In this document: in pieces, positions 1-11,853 of the stretch
Numbering within the stretch: position 1 is the stretch's first letter
How the letters are laid out: each line of letters opens with the position of its first letter
Notes under the pieces: generated by a model
What the model saw: the letters and a program-made list of their open reading frames with translations, nothing else
The model's database searches: none
What the model was told of the DNA's origin: nothing
From: Dendrocalamus latiflorus
Lineage: Eukaryota > Streptophyta > Magnoliopsida > Poales > Poaceae
Assembly: GCA_017311315.1 (NCBI GenBank)
Contig: CM029626.1
Coordinates: forward strand, 6,562,006-6,626,005
Length of the DNA: 64,000 nucleotides
Direction of reading: 5' to 3'
Program-made: the position numbers and the translations under genes

Positions 1-246
1 AATCTCATGTTTGATTATAGCTATTACTTGTTTTGATATCGTCTTACTAATTATATAGAACAAAGCACATAGTCAGAACAAGCCTGCTTGCCTGAATTCT
101 TTTGCGGTTTTGCTAGCTGCAGGCCTGCATTGGCTCAATCTCAGTGCTCTCGCCGTCTGGAGAAGCGCCTTCGCGCCTCCGCCTAGCGGCCGCTGCCGAT
201 CGGGGCTGCAGAAGGGCTCCTTACAGTTGGTTGCATGCGTCACGAG

Positions 247-434
247 CATAGTTATCAATACTGATTTTAAATTTTTGGTAGTTTTCGGTCAAAAATTTCA
301 AATAAATCAACCTAAACTGGTTATAAATCGGAGTAAACCGGTCATAAATCGGTGTAAAAGAAATATTTGAGACTAGTCTGTAGTCTAACTGGAAGTACGG
401 TAGAACCGATTTTCGATCGATTTTGATAACCTTG
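247..434. mobile_element. hAT-type MITE, 188 bp
   Basis: Short non-coding element with terminal inverted repeats CATAGTTATCAA at the left and (reversed) CAAGGTTATCAA at the right. It is flanked by a perfect 8-bp direct repeat, GTCACGAG, at 239-246 and 435-442. An 8-bp duplication and CA-starting TIRs fit hAT-superfamily miniature elements. The interior is AT-rich and has no credible ORF. Confidence 0.75.
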
Positions 435-647
435 GTCACGAGGCCTCCAGGAAAAAGGGGAACAACGAGAAGGATAGTCAGGATGTGGCGGAGCTCCAGC
501 GAATAGCCACAGCAGCGGTGGGGTGAGTGAAGGAGTCGCCGCTGTTCTTGGTTGCTTTCTAGCACGCCGACAAGTCGGTCCACATGTCAGCGAGGCAAAT
601 TCGTTGACTACGCCTTAGCAGCAAGTCTTATAGCAGATATTATCTAT

Positions 648-1040
648 GAAATCTTTAATCATCTAACCCCCTGACGCCTTTTTTCAACTTTAGTCCCCAG
701 AGTATTTTTTTTTGCAAATCTAGCCTCCTTTTAAGCACAGATTTACCTGAGCCTGACACGTGGCAAATCTGTGATACTATAGCATGAATTTCTACTGTAG
801 CTACAATGCCCACACGTGGTAATGACATTTTTTGCGCTTCCTCGGCACGGATTTTTAAAAACCGTGCTATAGTACCGTGGAAAATAGAGTTTCTGCGCTC
901 CCTGTGAGTGGATTTGCCACATGTTGGCCTTCCGTAATTTCGCGCTTGAGGAGGAGGCCACATTTGCAAAAAAAAAAAAAAACACTGACGAAGCTAAAGT
1001 TGAAAAAAAAGGCGCCAGGGGATAAATGAGTAAAGATTTC
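648..1040. mobile_element. Mutator-type MITE, about 393 bp
   Basis: The ends are inverted copies of each other over about 45 bp. The left end starts GAAATCTTTAATCATC and runs into the CCCTGACGCC...TTTTCAACTTTAG segment; the right end is its diverged reverse complement. Flanks read ATTATCTAT (639-647) and ATTATCCAC (1041-1049), a 9-bp duplication with two mismatches, as expected for a Mutator-type insertion of some age. A small inner inverted repeat (GCACGG...CCGTGC) lies near 845-870. No coding capacity. Confidence 0.65.
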
Positions 1041-2969
1041 ATTATCCACGATCCAAACCTAGGTCTCGCTACAACCGTTGGATGGAAGTTACGCGGCCCA
1101 GTTCTCATCTCGAACAGTGGTACACACAGATTTTACAAATGGACCGTCGGGCTATTCTGTACTATTATTTTTGGTCCCTTGATACACTTTGGCCGTTCGA
1201 TCAACTTGAGCGTGTTGGATTTAGTCTGAGAAAAAACAGTCCACGTGTATTTGCAAAATAACTCCCCGTACAACTTAATATTTGCTTCTGATATGGCACC
1301 TTTTTAACCTCCCTAAGTTTTTGCAGGAAGGAGAGGAACACCGATGGACGATGGTCACAGGACGGCGGAGCTCCTGCGAGAGGCCGCGGCGGCGGAGAAT
1401 GATGCACATTTGCCTTTTTCTTCGACAATTGCATTGGAAACACCCTTCCCATTACCATTCGAGGCGGACACGGGAGGATCGTTTGGTGGTGGATTGGTGG
1501 GAGCTTCAGATCAGGTCAGGCCCGGGCAATTTGGCAGTACACGCCTAGAAAGTATTAACGTCTCGATGATTGATTGATTAAACCAAACAATCATGTGTGA
1601 TTGCTTTCTGTAGGTTCTCAATTAGGGAGTTTATTTATCTCAGCCAGATGAGGAAGTTCAGAGAGTCCTTGTGTTCTGTCCTTGTTCCTAGTACAAATTT
1701 ATCAGAAGTGTGTGACTTCCTCAAATCTTTGGTCTGAGGATTTGCTTTTGTAAGATATTTGATTAATGCATAGCCCATACGAAGCTTGAAGAGGTTATTT
1801 TGTACTCCAGATTAGCACATTGTGGGACGGAGAATGAGAGAAGTGTTAACTGAGTAACCGTCCTTCTGAAACTACCTGATTCCCCATAAGACTAATCATA
1901 TGTGCCTGGTTATGCGAAAAACAGCAGTCTGAGGTTGGTGGTGATTCGATAAAAGATTTTGATGGAAAGTATCTGAAATGATTCAGGTATATTTGATGCT
2001 TAAACAACTTCTCCTGTATTCTTCACACTTATTTCCTGAGACTTATTATGAGGCTTTGAGCTGCATCTGCATATATAAGTAGGATAGCAGTAAAGCCCAT
2101 TTGGTTTTAGATTACCAAATTCCATTTTATGCTGGATTGGCTTGTCTTTGTCCCTCAGTTTAACTAACCACTCTGAATTTAATTGCAAGGAAAAAATATC
2201 TTGTCTCTCCAGGTGGGATATTAACATGACTTGTTGAAACTGTGTAGAGCTGATTTGACACACGGTCGGTATAAGTGGATGGTGATGAAGGGCATAATTT
2301 TCAGGGTGGCCCATGGTGCTTAATATCATGTCCCTATCAAAATCTTTCAGCATTTTTAACGGCTCACAATTGGTCAACCTGTAATTCTGAAATCTATCTA
2401 GCATCATCTTTTCTACCTTTTATTCCAAAGAGGGTACATCAATGGCACTTCACCATAAAGCACATGTTGAAACATAGTGCATTGTTGAAACTTCATTCTG
2501 ACACTTTCAGCAGATTTGACATTGAGGTTAAGATACGTTGATTGTTTAATAGACAATGACATATTTGCAAATATACAGCACTTTTGCTAAACTTAAGTCT
2601 GTGTTTTTCTTGTTTTTGCAGAATAACTGTTTTCTGTAGTTAGATACTATACTTGCAACATTTTTCTCTATAAGCGAGCTGAAGAATCTGATATTACACA
2701 CACATAAGGGAGGGTCCTGATTCTCTCCAGCCTGCTGCATAATGCTCCTCTTACGGAATCCAAAATCTCGTTGTTTTTCCTTGAAAAAAAGTAAGTGAAT
2801 ATTGTAACAAATTCTTTATTATGTCACTGTTATGTTGAGTTAGATTTAGTTTTCATTTCATTAATGCATGTATGTTTGTTGCATTCTTGGCTGATTCATA
2901 TAAAGCAAGATATTTTTCTAACAGGGAAGGCGCCAGGTGCCATCTACCATAACATCAACTTAGCAGGCG
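1041..2969. other. Intergenic; one weak exon-like open frame
   Basis: No recognisable gene. A GC-rich stretch at 1331-1530 on the plus strand follows a TTTTTGCAG acceptor-like site and opens a 77-codon frame from an ATG at 1344 (MDDGHRTAELLREAAAAEND...). Its base composition differs from the AT-rich flanks, so it could be a relic exon, but nothing identifies the protein. A 135-codon minus-strand frame at 2000-2407 has no recognisable motif and was not called. Confidence 0.3.
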
Positions 2970-2974
2970 TATTC

Positions 2975-5628
2975 TGAAACAACCCAAAGAATTTTAAAAT
3001 TTTGAATTAAATTTGCTTGAATTTGGAAAATTTTCCAAATTGGAAAATCTCCTTCAATTTCCACTTTCTCATTCGGGAAAGTACGCTATCACCTTGTCCT
3101 TGGCGCTTTCTTCCCTGGTGCCATCTCCCCTATTTCCCTGGCCACGCACCAGCTTGCCGTTCGCACGCCCGCCAGCTCGCCCGTACCTGCTCGCCGCTGC
3201 AAAGCTGTCAACCTTTGCACAGTAACCGCACCACTTCGTCGACTGGCCCATAACTAGCCAACACACCGCCTCAGGTCACGTGCCACTCCCTTGCCGTTGC
3301 CACCTTGGCTGCTTGATGCGCGCTCGACGTCTTAACTCGCCTCACCAGCATGTGCGCTCGCACCAGTGAGACACCACACGCCTTTCGTCGCCAACATGAC
3401 CACCATCACATCGCCGAAACTCCACGGCAATCCACGCCGTCATCCACGCACCTACCTTGTCGTCACCATGCCACTATCGCCATCGCCCTCACTAGGCTAT
3501 AAAGCCAAGCCAAGTAGTCTCTTTATCAACTTTCGCACCAACTCGCAACCACAAAGCTCTCTCTCCTCTTCGGCCAAGAATCACCATCACCGTTGAAACT
3601 CTCACCGGTGAGCCCAAAACTCAATTCTCTCGACAGCCTTGATCCCAATACAATTAATCATGACCATTGGACCTCCTTGACACTGCAATGGCATCCCCGA
3701 CCTCACTAACCCTGCTCGTTGCTCCTAGTTAGGCGACGCTATGCATCACCACCAGCTATGCACGACCACTGTGAACAGCTGCGCACAAGCCAAATCAATC
3801 TAAACCATCACCACCACTAGCATACCTATGCGCCATATGTGCTCAAGCCATGTTGGATTAACCAGAACCGCATTGGAGCACCACTATGCCATGGTCCTAT
3901 TCCGGCGAGCCACTTTAGCTGCTCGCCTTCTCCAGTTCTTCTCTGACCGTGCACATGCCCAAAATGGGTAACCCATTTTCAATCCCGTTCAACCTAACCA
4001 AGCTAAGTTTAACCCTATCCGCACAAACCCACATTCTTCTATATCTTTTTTAGATATTTTTATTGCATTTTATTCACATCTTGCATTCTGCAAAGCAGGA
4101 TCAGCAAAGAAGCTATTGGAGCAACAAAGGTAGATGTTGCTAAACCAAAAGTCTACAAAAAAGCAATCAAAAACTTTAAAGGCAAGTCACATATTTTTGA
4201 GCATGTTGATCCCATATTATTTAATCATTATTATTACGTTTATTTATGTTATTTGAGACCTGCTATTTACATAAAATAATAATTTAGAGTGATATGATGA
4301 ATAGTTAGATTCTAACACCGAAAAGACCTGCCATATTTATGAATGCCATATTCACCTTGACAACATTGGAAATTAATTACCGTATAAATAGCTATTAGTA
4401 GACGGTACAATTAAAATGATTTATTTGAACTACTAAGAATAATTCGACTTTGTGTTGGTAGACTTTCAAATGATACTAGGGTTGAGGCTACATGGTGGAA
4501 AGTCACTATATGGTTAGAGCTCATGACCCCACCCTTGGATTGAGGCCTTGGTATAATATGGTGATGTAGTGCCGGTGTGCACATGGTATGTGAATGATGG
4601 CATAATGGTGGTGTGGAGCCGGTGTGCACATGTTATGTGAAGGATGGTGTTATAAGGACTAGACTCTTGTGCCAAGTAAATTACACATAACTCGCTCAAC
4701 CACAATTTTAACTTGTCAAACTTGATTTAGTACACTGTATCCCAAGGTTTTGGGATGGTCCACAAGAAAGGGGTGAGTGAAAGTTGGGTTGGTACATCCA
4801 CTTGCCATTTTTCACAACGGTAGGTCCACTCAACATCGGCTCGCGATTTCCACATTGGCATGTGGCTTCCCAGTATGGATTGAATGGCTCTGAGCCTACC
4901 ACGTAGAAACTAGAATGAAAAGAACAGTGCAACGATCTTGTTATCCCAACTCAATTGCACGCTAACATATTACGTGTGTATGGCTTGACATTATGAGTCT
5001 AAGATATCTTGTGGGTAAAGTTAGGCAACTCTCTAGATTGTAATAAATGATATTCAAATACGACGTGCTCCTAATCAATAGAGTTGTGTTTTAAGGGTAA
5101 TTCCAACAATAAGACATAAGTAGAATTTGAATAATTTTAATGTGGAAATTACGGATGATAAACCCCCTTGTTAACTAAATATTATTTTACTATTTTAAGT
5201 GCAAAGTTATTTACCAGCAAACTTGCATATATTCTTATCACAATATAACCCATGAATCTGTCTAGTTGAACACCTTGCTTGGTAATTAAATAGTTCCCAA
5301 TTTGGCTTGTTGTGCACCTAGTGTACTCAATCTTAATTATTTTCATCGAAACAGACACTAGAAGAAAAATGATGTATCAGCTAATGTGTTAGGGTTACAA
5401 CTGCACTTAAGAAATCATGTGGGATTCTTCAGTTCTTCTGAATGTAAATTAAGTTTTAGGCATGGACACCCGTAAAGCTGTTGTGGTTTGACCATTAGGT
5501 TATATTTTAATCAAACTAATCCTTTTTAAATGTTCGTGAGTAAGAATGATACTCTTTATATCTGTAACTGAACTCCTGAGCTATTGCATGAAACACAACG
5601 ACCATATTCTTAAAATGGGTTCGTTACA
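2975..5628 (-). mobile_element. Solo LTR (Ty3/gypsy, Tekay/Del-like), 2,654 bp
   Basis: The sequence begins TGAAACAACCC and ends GTTCGTTACA on the plus strand, and is flanked by a perfect 5-bp duplication TATTC at 2970-2974 and 5629-5633. Read on the minus strand it starts TGTAACGAACCC, resembling the TGTCACGACCC start of large Tekay/Del-type LTRs in grasses, which is why the minus strand is given. No internal retroelement coding lies beside it, so it is a solo LTR left by LTR-LTR recombination. A diverged relative lies at 30566-33303 in the same orientation. Family name is an inference from the terminal sequence. Confidence 0.75.
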
Positions 5629-5633
5629 TATTC

Positions 5634-6349
5634 CTACTAATTTTACCTAAGATATTTTGGAGCAACTCAAAAAGAAGTAGAAACAGAAGTATACAGGTAG
5701 GTTTTTGCCTACTGGAACTACAAAAGCAAGAAAGGTAAACAGATTCTGTAGAAGCAATATTTTTTTGCGAGGTAGATTCGATCCAGGCATCAACATGCCA
5801 ATTGCTAAGCTGAGGCTCATTGAAAGAAAGCAGAAAAGGAAGGCTAAAATTTTTGTAGGCTGGCAATATCCTGTCTATCATTGGTTCAACCTTTTTAGGG
5901 AACATTCTATAATTGACTTCAGAGGCTTCTGTAACACTTCTGTTGTTCACGATACTGAATGGTCACTAAGAAATAATGCAGGTGACAGCTTGACTTGCTA
6001 TGTTGGCATCTTTTCAGGAAAAAGAAAAAAAAAATTTATCGGGCATCTACTTTTAGAAGGAATGTTACTATCATCTCTTCCATCGTGCAAGTAGTTTTGT
6101 GAAAAGTATGAGCAGCATGATTTGCTAATACTCGTAGTGAAGAGGAAGAGGGAGATATGTAGTCACATTTCAGTGAATCAGCTGTTGCTCTTTTTCAGTT
6201 GAGTATCTCTGTTGTCGATATTACTGTAACTTACTTTGTCAGATTTTGGAATGAGAATTTTATAGGATCCAACGTTTATCTATATTAGCCAAAAGTACAC
6301 TGTGAAACATGCAACCAATTTTGCCTTATAGATGAAAAAAGAACAGAAA
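5634..6349. other. Intergenic, unassigned
   Basis: AT-rich DNA between the solo LTR and the 10-kb gypsy element. A 129-codon plus-strand frame at 5705-6094 is rich in Lys/Arg (GKRKKKF near its end) but matches no family I recognise, so it is not called as a gene. Confidence 0.3.
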
Positions 6350-6354
6350 CAAGG

Positions 6355-6600
6355 TGTTGTGGTTACAGACCAAACAGATAGTGTAGTAGTGGAGAGTTGA
6401 GTAAATGAATGGCTTAGGCCTCTTTCCTCATGGCCTATGTCTTATATATCTACATCCATATGGGGAGTGCCTTTACAATTATACCCTTACACATGAGTCC
6501 TCCCCTCAGGGGTACCTATGTTTACTATACATGTCTCATTCTGGGTCTTACACTCCCTTAACAGGCCTGCTGGGCTTAGGTGGGGGCCACCCCTACAACA
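6355..6600 (-). repeat. 3' LTR of the gypsy element (246 bp)
   Basis: Runs from TGTTGTGG to CTACAACA on the plus strand and is nearly identical to 16119-16364. On the minus strand (element sense) it carries GATATATAAGACATAGG, a good TATA box, followed by a pyrimidine-rich end, as expected for an LTR promoter. Confidence 0.92.
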
Positions 6601-7046
6601 AGAGCCTCTCATGGTGAAGGGCTTCACGGGCTGAAGCCATCTTGCTGAGCCCTTTGGCCCCCTCCGTCCCTGCGGCCTGTGAGCTTTTTCAACGTTCGAA
6701 GTGCAGTGTTCGCTTTATTGCGAAGGCGTGACGCCGGGCGGCTTGTCGAAGGCTTTGTCACCCACCGAGTCTTGCCGTGGCGGGGTCGAGTCTGTCGTCC
6801 GGAGTGGAGATGTTGGCGGAGTCGAATGCGTCGGCATAGGAGGCGGAGCGGGTCGTAAGCCATCGCGCGCGCGCGTTTCTGGCGTCGAGCGCCCTTGACG
6901 ACAAGCGACTGCCATCCTACTCGGCGGGGCTTGGTTGGCGCGACGCGAGACTTGAGGGGGCGCGGTGATGCCATGTGGCGACGTTCCTTCTCCCGGCGCG
7001 GATCTTGGAGCATCGTGACGGTACGATGCTGCAACATTGGACTGTC

Positions 7047-7121
7047 GCCGGTTGGACTTCCGCCGGCTGGACTTCTGCCGGTTGGACTTTCGCCGGATGG
7101 ACTTCCGCCGGTTGGACTTTC
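7047..7121. repeat. 15-bp tandem repeat, 5 copies
   Basis: Five consecutive units of consensus GCCGGTTGGACTTYC, starting at 7047, 7062, 7077, 7092 and 7107, with one or two changes each. It lies between the antisense gene and the 3' LTR of the gypsy element. The 15-bp unit keeps all frames open locally, which accounts for repeat peptides such as AGWTS; these are not real proteins. Confidence 0.85.
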
Positions 7122-7664
7122 CCGTTGCTGGGATATTTATATAGCGGGCTGGTGTAATCTTGTACCTGCATTGTGCACGCGGATAGGTGCTGCTCCCCTA
7201 AAATGGGCCTCTTCAGTGCATCCACATTCCATGGCGGCACCACGCGGCTCGGGGGATGTTGATGTACTGATGGAGGCCTATTTTTCTCGGGAGCTTGGTT
7301 AGCGTCTGTTATCGGCAACTGCCTGCACTTGCTGTGCTCGCTCTGTATTTCTGCATACAACGGCAAGGTTTGCCATGTTCTCTTAGACAGGCTCACCTTC
7401 AGTTGGGGCTTGTGATCAAGCCCGCCTTCCGAGAAAATATTGGTGGACTGAAGGTGGTCTGTTTATGAGAACAAGCCAAAACTTGGCGTGAGATGACCTG
7501 CGCCAATGCGGGGTGTGGGGAACGTCGCCGGATGTGCCGTCCTGCCGAGGCGGTGCCTACAAGACGAGCAGTGGGGTGGTGTTCCGATACCACTGTCCTT
7601 CTGCCTTGGAGGATAGTAGCCGCGGAGGGCCGGCGTTTGCGGGGTGGTCCGGGGATGCTAGGTG

Positions 7665-7965
7665 GTGGCAGCAGAGCTGGCGCCTAGTCGGAGTAGACGC
7701 GCGAGCGCTCCGTCCCTTATCCTTCGAAGTGGTGGCAGCGGAGCTGGCGCCTAGTCGAGGTAGACGCGCGAGCGCTCCGTCCCCTATCCTTCGAAGTGGT
7801 GGCAGCGGAGCTGGCGCCTAGTCGAGGTAGACGCGCGAGCGCTCCGTCCCCTATCCTTCGAAGTGGTGGCGGCGGAGCTGGCGCCTAGTCGAGGTAGACG
7901 CGCGAGCGCTCCGTCCCCTATGCTTCGAAGTGGTGGCGGCGGAGCTGGCGCCTGGTCGAAGCAGA
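7665..7965. repeat. 67-bp tandem repeat, about 4.5 copies
   Basis: The marker CGCCTAGTCG recurs at 7681, 7748, 7815 and 7882, and as CGCCTGGTCG at 7949, a constant 67-bp step. Units are almost identical (a few A/G changes in GGTGGCRGCGGAGCTGG). A single related segment, GGTGGCGGCGGAGCTGG, also occurs at about 12385, on the far side of the antisense gene, so the two flanks of that gene share sequence. Confidence 0.88.
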
Positions 7966-8590
7966 CGCGCGTATTCGCTGGGGTGAGCGCGAGTCTGGTA
8001 GTGCGCCTTAATGGCTCCGGGAATCGCACCGACCCCTGGGCTGACACAAGCGGACCGCTATATCCGTACGCACTTGTCCATTCGGGAGGAACACGCGGCG
8101 GGCCATGATTGGTGTGTCAACGGGCCGTCCGCGGTCAAGCCCCTTCCTCAGAGGGGCAGGGCACGTGTCGCGGCGCTGTAGGCGTGCCGCCCGCTGGCTG
8201 CCCCCTTTCCAACGCGCGCCACCGGCTGCTAGCGGTTGCGGTACCTGCCGATCCTCGGTTGCGCATGCCGCGTGGACTTGCGGTTGTCCCCTCGGACAGG
8301 TGTGGCCAGGGTCGGGGGGCCGGTGACCCCGTTTGGGCTATCGCGGTTTAGGGTCCGAAGAGCCGCGCCGGTGCGCGCCGAAGGCTGTGCCGGGTCGCGC
8401 GACCTGCGTTTATTGCTTGCGCTGACCGACACGCGGTGGGACGCTAGTGACGCGTCGCGTGGTGACAGGACTCTGTACGACCACGGTCGCGTGCTGGCTA
8501 CGTGGACCGCCGCGATGCTTCGGCTTCGCGCATGGGGAGGTGAGCGGTTGTCGCTCGCCGTTTCTGCTTACTCGCGGTGGGAGGCGGGGG

Positions 8591-8600
8591 GCCTTTAAGA
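8591..8600 (+). promoter_or_regulatory. Candidate TATA-like box of the antisense gene
   Basis: The sequence GCCTTTAAGA lies 110-120 bp upstream of the ATG at 8711, with a pyrimidine-rich leader between. The position suits a core promoter for the plus-strand gene. No transcript evidence is available, so this rests on position and composition only. Confidence 0.35.
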
Positions 8601-8710
8601 ACCCCCCGTGGCATTGTGCCCACGCCTCGCGCTTTCTAGTTGTTCACGTTGCTTTCCGTATTCGCTCGCCCTGTTCCTGCGCTCCTTTTCTGCCGCCGAG
8701 TTCCCCGTGG

Positions 8711-11700
8711 ATGCTGATGGCGACTTGCGACGAGCGTACTCAGGTGAGTGGCTACGCCATCCGCAGGCGGTCCTCGCCGCTCGAGGTGAAATACACGCTG
8801 GGGGAGCGCGATCCGCCGGCGGCGGACAAGTGGTGGGCGGCGAAGAAGAGTCAAGGTCCGTATTCCGGCGAGTTGGGCCGCACGCTCGTGACGGGGGACA
8901 CCATCCAGTCACTGCTGCGAGATGGGAAGCTATCGGATCGCGACGCGGTGCGGTTGCCCGCCGATGACGAGACGAAGCCGCGCCCTGGGAAGTCGGAGGC
9001 GATCGTCTTCGTTGCCTACTTCGACGTCGGACTTCGCATTCCGTCCGCAGCAATTGTCGGGGCGGTGCTGCGGACCTTCAAGTTGGAGTTGTCACAATTG
9101 ACTCCGAACGCGGTGGCTCGCCTCGCCGTGTACAGCTGGGCCCTGCGCGCAGAGGGGTGTTGGCCCAGCGTTTCCTTGTTCGCGTATCTGCATGAGGCCC
9201 GGTGCCAACTGAAGGAGCGCAAGGACGGTACGCTGTCGAAATTTGGCAGCGTTAACTTCATCCTGCGGGCGTCATGTGGGAGGCTCTTCCCTGCGAACGC
9301 GACCCGAGGGAAGTGGGAGGCCAACTGGGCGAGGCGGTGGTTCTACCATCGTGTGACGAGTGGCAGCGGCCTTGAGTGCGTAGGCGGGCCGATTACATTC
9401 AAGACCGCCCCCGGCTTAGCGCTTGACCAGGAAGATAGGCTGAGGGCGCGGAGACTTGTGGGGGTTTCCGCCCGCTTCAATATGCGCGACCTCGCCGAGG
9501 AGTACATAATGCTCGGTGCAACGCCGCTTTCCCACGGTTGGCGCTTCGCAGCCGGTGAACGTCGGGATGATAATGTTCGCCCGTCCGTTTGCTCATTGCC
9601 CGTGCCGATTGGCCTTCGTAAGTCTCAACCATACCTTCCTCTTCATTCGTACGTATTGCATTTATGTAACTGTGCTGTCTGGGGCAGGGACTCGCCTTGA
9701 GGACGCGGAGCGCGCTGCACGCGTGTTCCTCGGGCCATACACTGACAGAGAGCACGGGCAACGCGCAGCTGCGACTGCGGAGGCCGGATTGGGGCGGATA
9801 AACCGCGTGTGTGAGGCCTTAGGGCGTCCTGTGCCGGATCGCCCCCCTCCGGACCAGCAGCACGAGGATGACGGTGCCGCGAAGACGAAGGCACCCTCCC
9901 GCAAGAGGACCCGGAGCAACGCGACCACGGCCCGTACGGCGGTTGCCGCCGCTCCTGCCGGCGTGGCGAGCCCAGGGTCGGGTTCAGCAAGGTATGCCGA
10001 TTCATATTTAGAGGGCGCGGAGACTGAGGGCGAAGGTGCCTGCAGCGAAGGGCGCGTCGCAGAGGCCTCGTTGCCCGCGACCGTTGCCGAGGTGGTGGTG
10101 CCGGCTGGCGACACCGGTGCGGAGTCCTCGTCTCCGACCATGGCTTTGGCGGGGCTGCCCTCCGCGGGAGCGTGTGGAGCGCCGCCTTTGCTAACCGCGG
10201 CGGCCGAGGCCGAAGTGTGGCTCACGGAGGCGGGGGTGTCTCCCGCAAAGGTGGGGGTAGCCCCCACGAAATCATGGGGGTGAAGTCCCCGACCTCTGTT
10301 GTCGTAGCTGTGGAGACCCGTTCGGCGGGTGATGCAGCCGGAGGGGCCACTTCTGTGGCGGGTACCGCGGTGGTATCTTCCGCCCAAGCGAAGCGGGCGC
10401 GCCTGCAGTCCCCCCTTCCGCGGACTTCGCGAGGGTTCGTTGTGGCGACCGGTGTTGGGAGCCTGTGGGACCCTGCTTCGAGCACGGAGGTCCCTCCACC
10501 CCGCGCCCTCCCAGCCGCTCGGGCCACGGTGACCGTGGCGCAGGCTCGGTTGACGCTAGGTCCTGACTCGGAGGTCCCCAGGCCTTGCGAGACAACGCCG
10601 TCCGTTGGGGCTGAAGTGGAAGCGGTCCCGCCCGCGGCTAGGGAGACGTCTCCGCGAAGCCCCCCGCCCGCGACTGAAGGTAGGTTATGATGGTACTCCT
10701 TCGTTTCTTTTTTTTAACGCCTCGTGGCACGTGTAATTCCTCTTCGCAGCGGTACTTATCCCGGAGGAGGAACCGTTCCTTGAGCGCGGGGGTCCTGGTG
10801 CTAGCGACACAAGTGCCACGCGGCCGAGCCCGGCGGACTTCGTCCCTCCGCCGGATGCTCTGAGGGCATGGCGCGGGATTGCGGAGGACGCGACCTCCAG
10901 CATCGGACAACAGGTGTTGCAGACCTACGGGTCAGGGCGCCTTGGAGATGCATTGGAGGTGTCGGGGGTGCGGGTAAGCGTCTGTCTTTTAGACCCCTTG
11001 GAGCCGCTTCGCGTTTGCTAACTCCTGCGTCACACAGACACTCGTGCTGGCCCAGGCCCTGCGAAGTGCTCACGTCTGCGAGGGAGCGGCGATACGGAGT
11101 AGGCTGCGGGCCGCCGAAGAAGAGCTGCAGGGAGCTGCGGGAGGGCGGTCCGCCCAGGATGCTTGTATACACTGCCTGGAGTTGGAGTGCGCGGAGATGA
11201 AGACGCGAGCCTCGGCTGCGGAAGCCGTGCGGCAAGAGGCTGCTGCAGAGCGGGACGGTCTTGTACAACAGATCGCTGCTCTGGAGGGGAGAAACAGCGA
11301 GCTTGCTGCCTCTCTCGCAGAGCGGGATCGAGCTCTCGCGGAGCAAGATCAAGCCTTGGGCGATGCTTCGGCAGCCGCCTGGGACGCCATGCTGGCCCTG
11401 GAAGACACTCTCAAGGGGCTTGTCGCCGAAGTGCCGGCGCGCTCCTTCGGGCCCGAGGACCTGTCGCAGTCACTCCGGTGGATTGGAGAAGCGGCCGGCG
11501 TTGCACGTGGTGCCGCGGCGATCTTCTGCAATCACTGCGCCTACGTGGCATCGTGCCTGACGTGCGCACTCCTGCGACACGGCGGTTGTGAGCATGTTGC
11601 GGGGTTAGCCGATCCCCGACTGGAGATGCCCACGGGGGGCGGGGTAATGTCTGGCACCGTGCGAGCTGTACGCCGCGCCGTGAGGTTCTTCCATGAGCGG

Positions 11701-11853
11701 ATATGGGAATACTGCGGCGAGGCCGCAGCCGTAGTCGAACTACGGAGCAACTTGTACGGCGAGGGGAACCTTGGCCGGTTTCTGGACGAGGTCCCCCGGC
11801 GTGACGAGGATGGCGCCGCGGCTCCGGAGGACACCGTGGATCCACAGGTGTGA
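8711..11853 (+). CDS. Antisense four-exon gene in the gypsy element ('putative gypsy type transposon' family), one frameshift
   Basis: Runs opposite to gag. Exon model: 8711-9617, 9688-10679, 10750-10973, 11038-11853. All three introns (70, 70 and 64 bp) have GT...AG ends, and phases 1, 1 and 0 join correctly. The start is the ATG at 8711; a second ATG follows at 8717. Exon 1 encodes a domain (about residues 20-290) with blocks such as VGAVLRTFKLELSQLTPNAV and GCWPSVSLFAYLHEA, which resembles the plant domain named 'putative gypsy type transposon' (Transposase_28). Exons 2-3 encode an Ala/Pro/Thr-rich, low-complexity region. Exon 4 starts with a heptad-like coiled coil (EAAAERDGLVQQIAALEGRN) and ends in a helical domain with RAVRFFHERIWEYCGEAAAV. 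Exon 2 changes frame between about 10172 and 10283, consistent with one lost base near G/C runs; otherwise the product would be about 980 residues. Molecular function is unknown. Confidence 0.72.
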
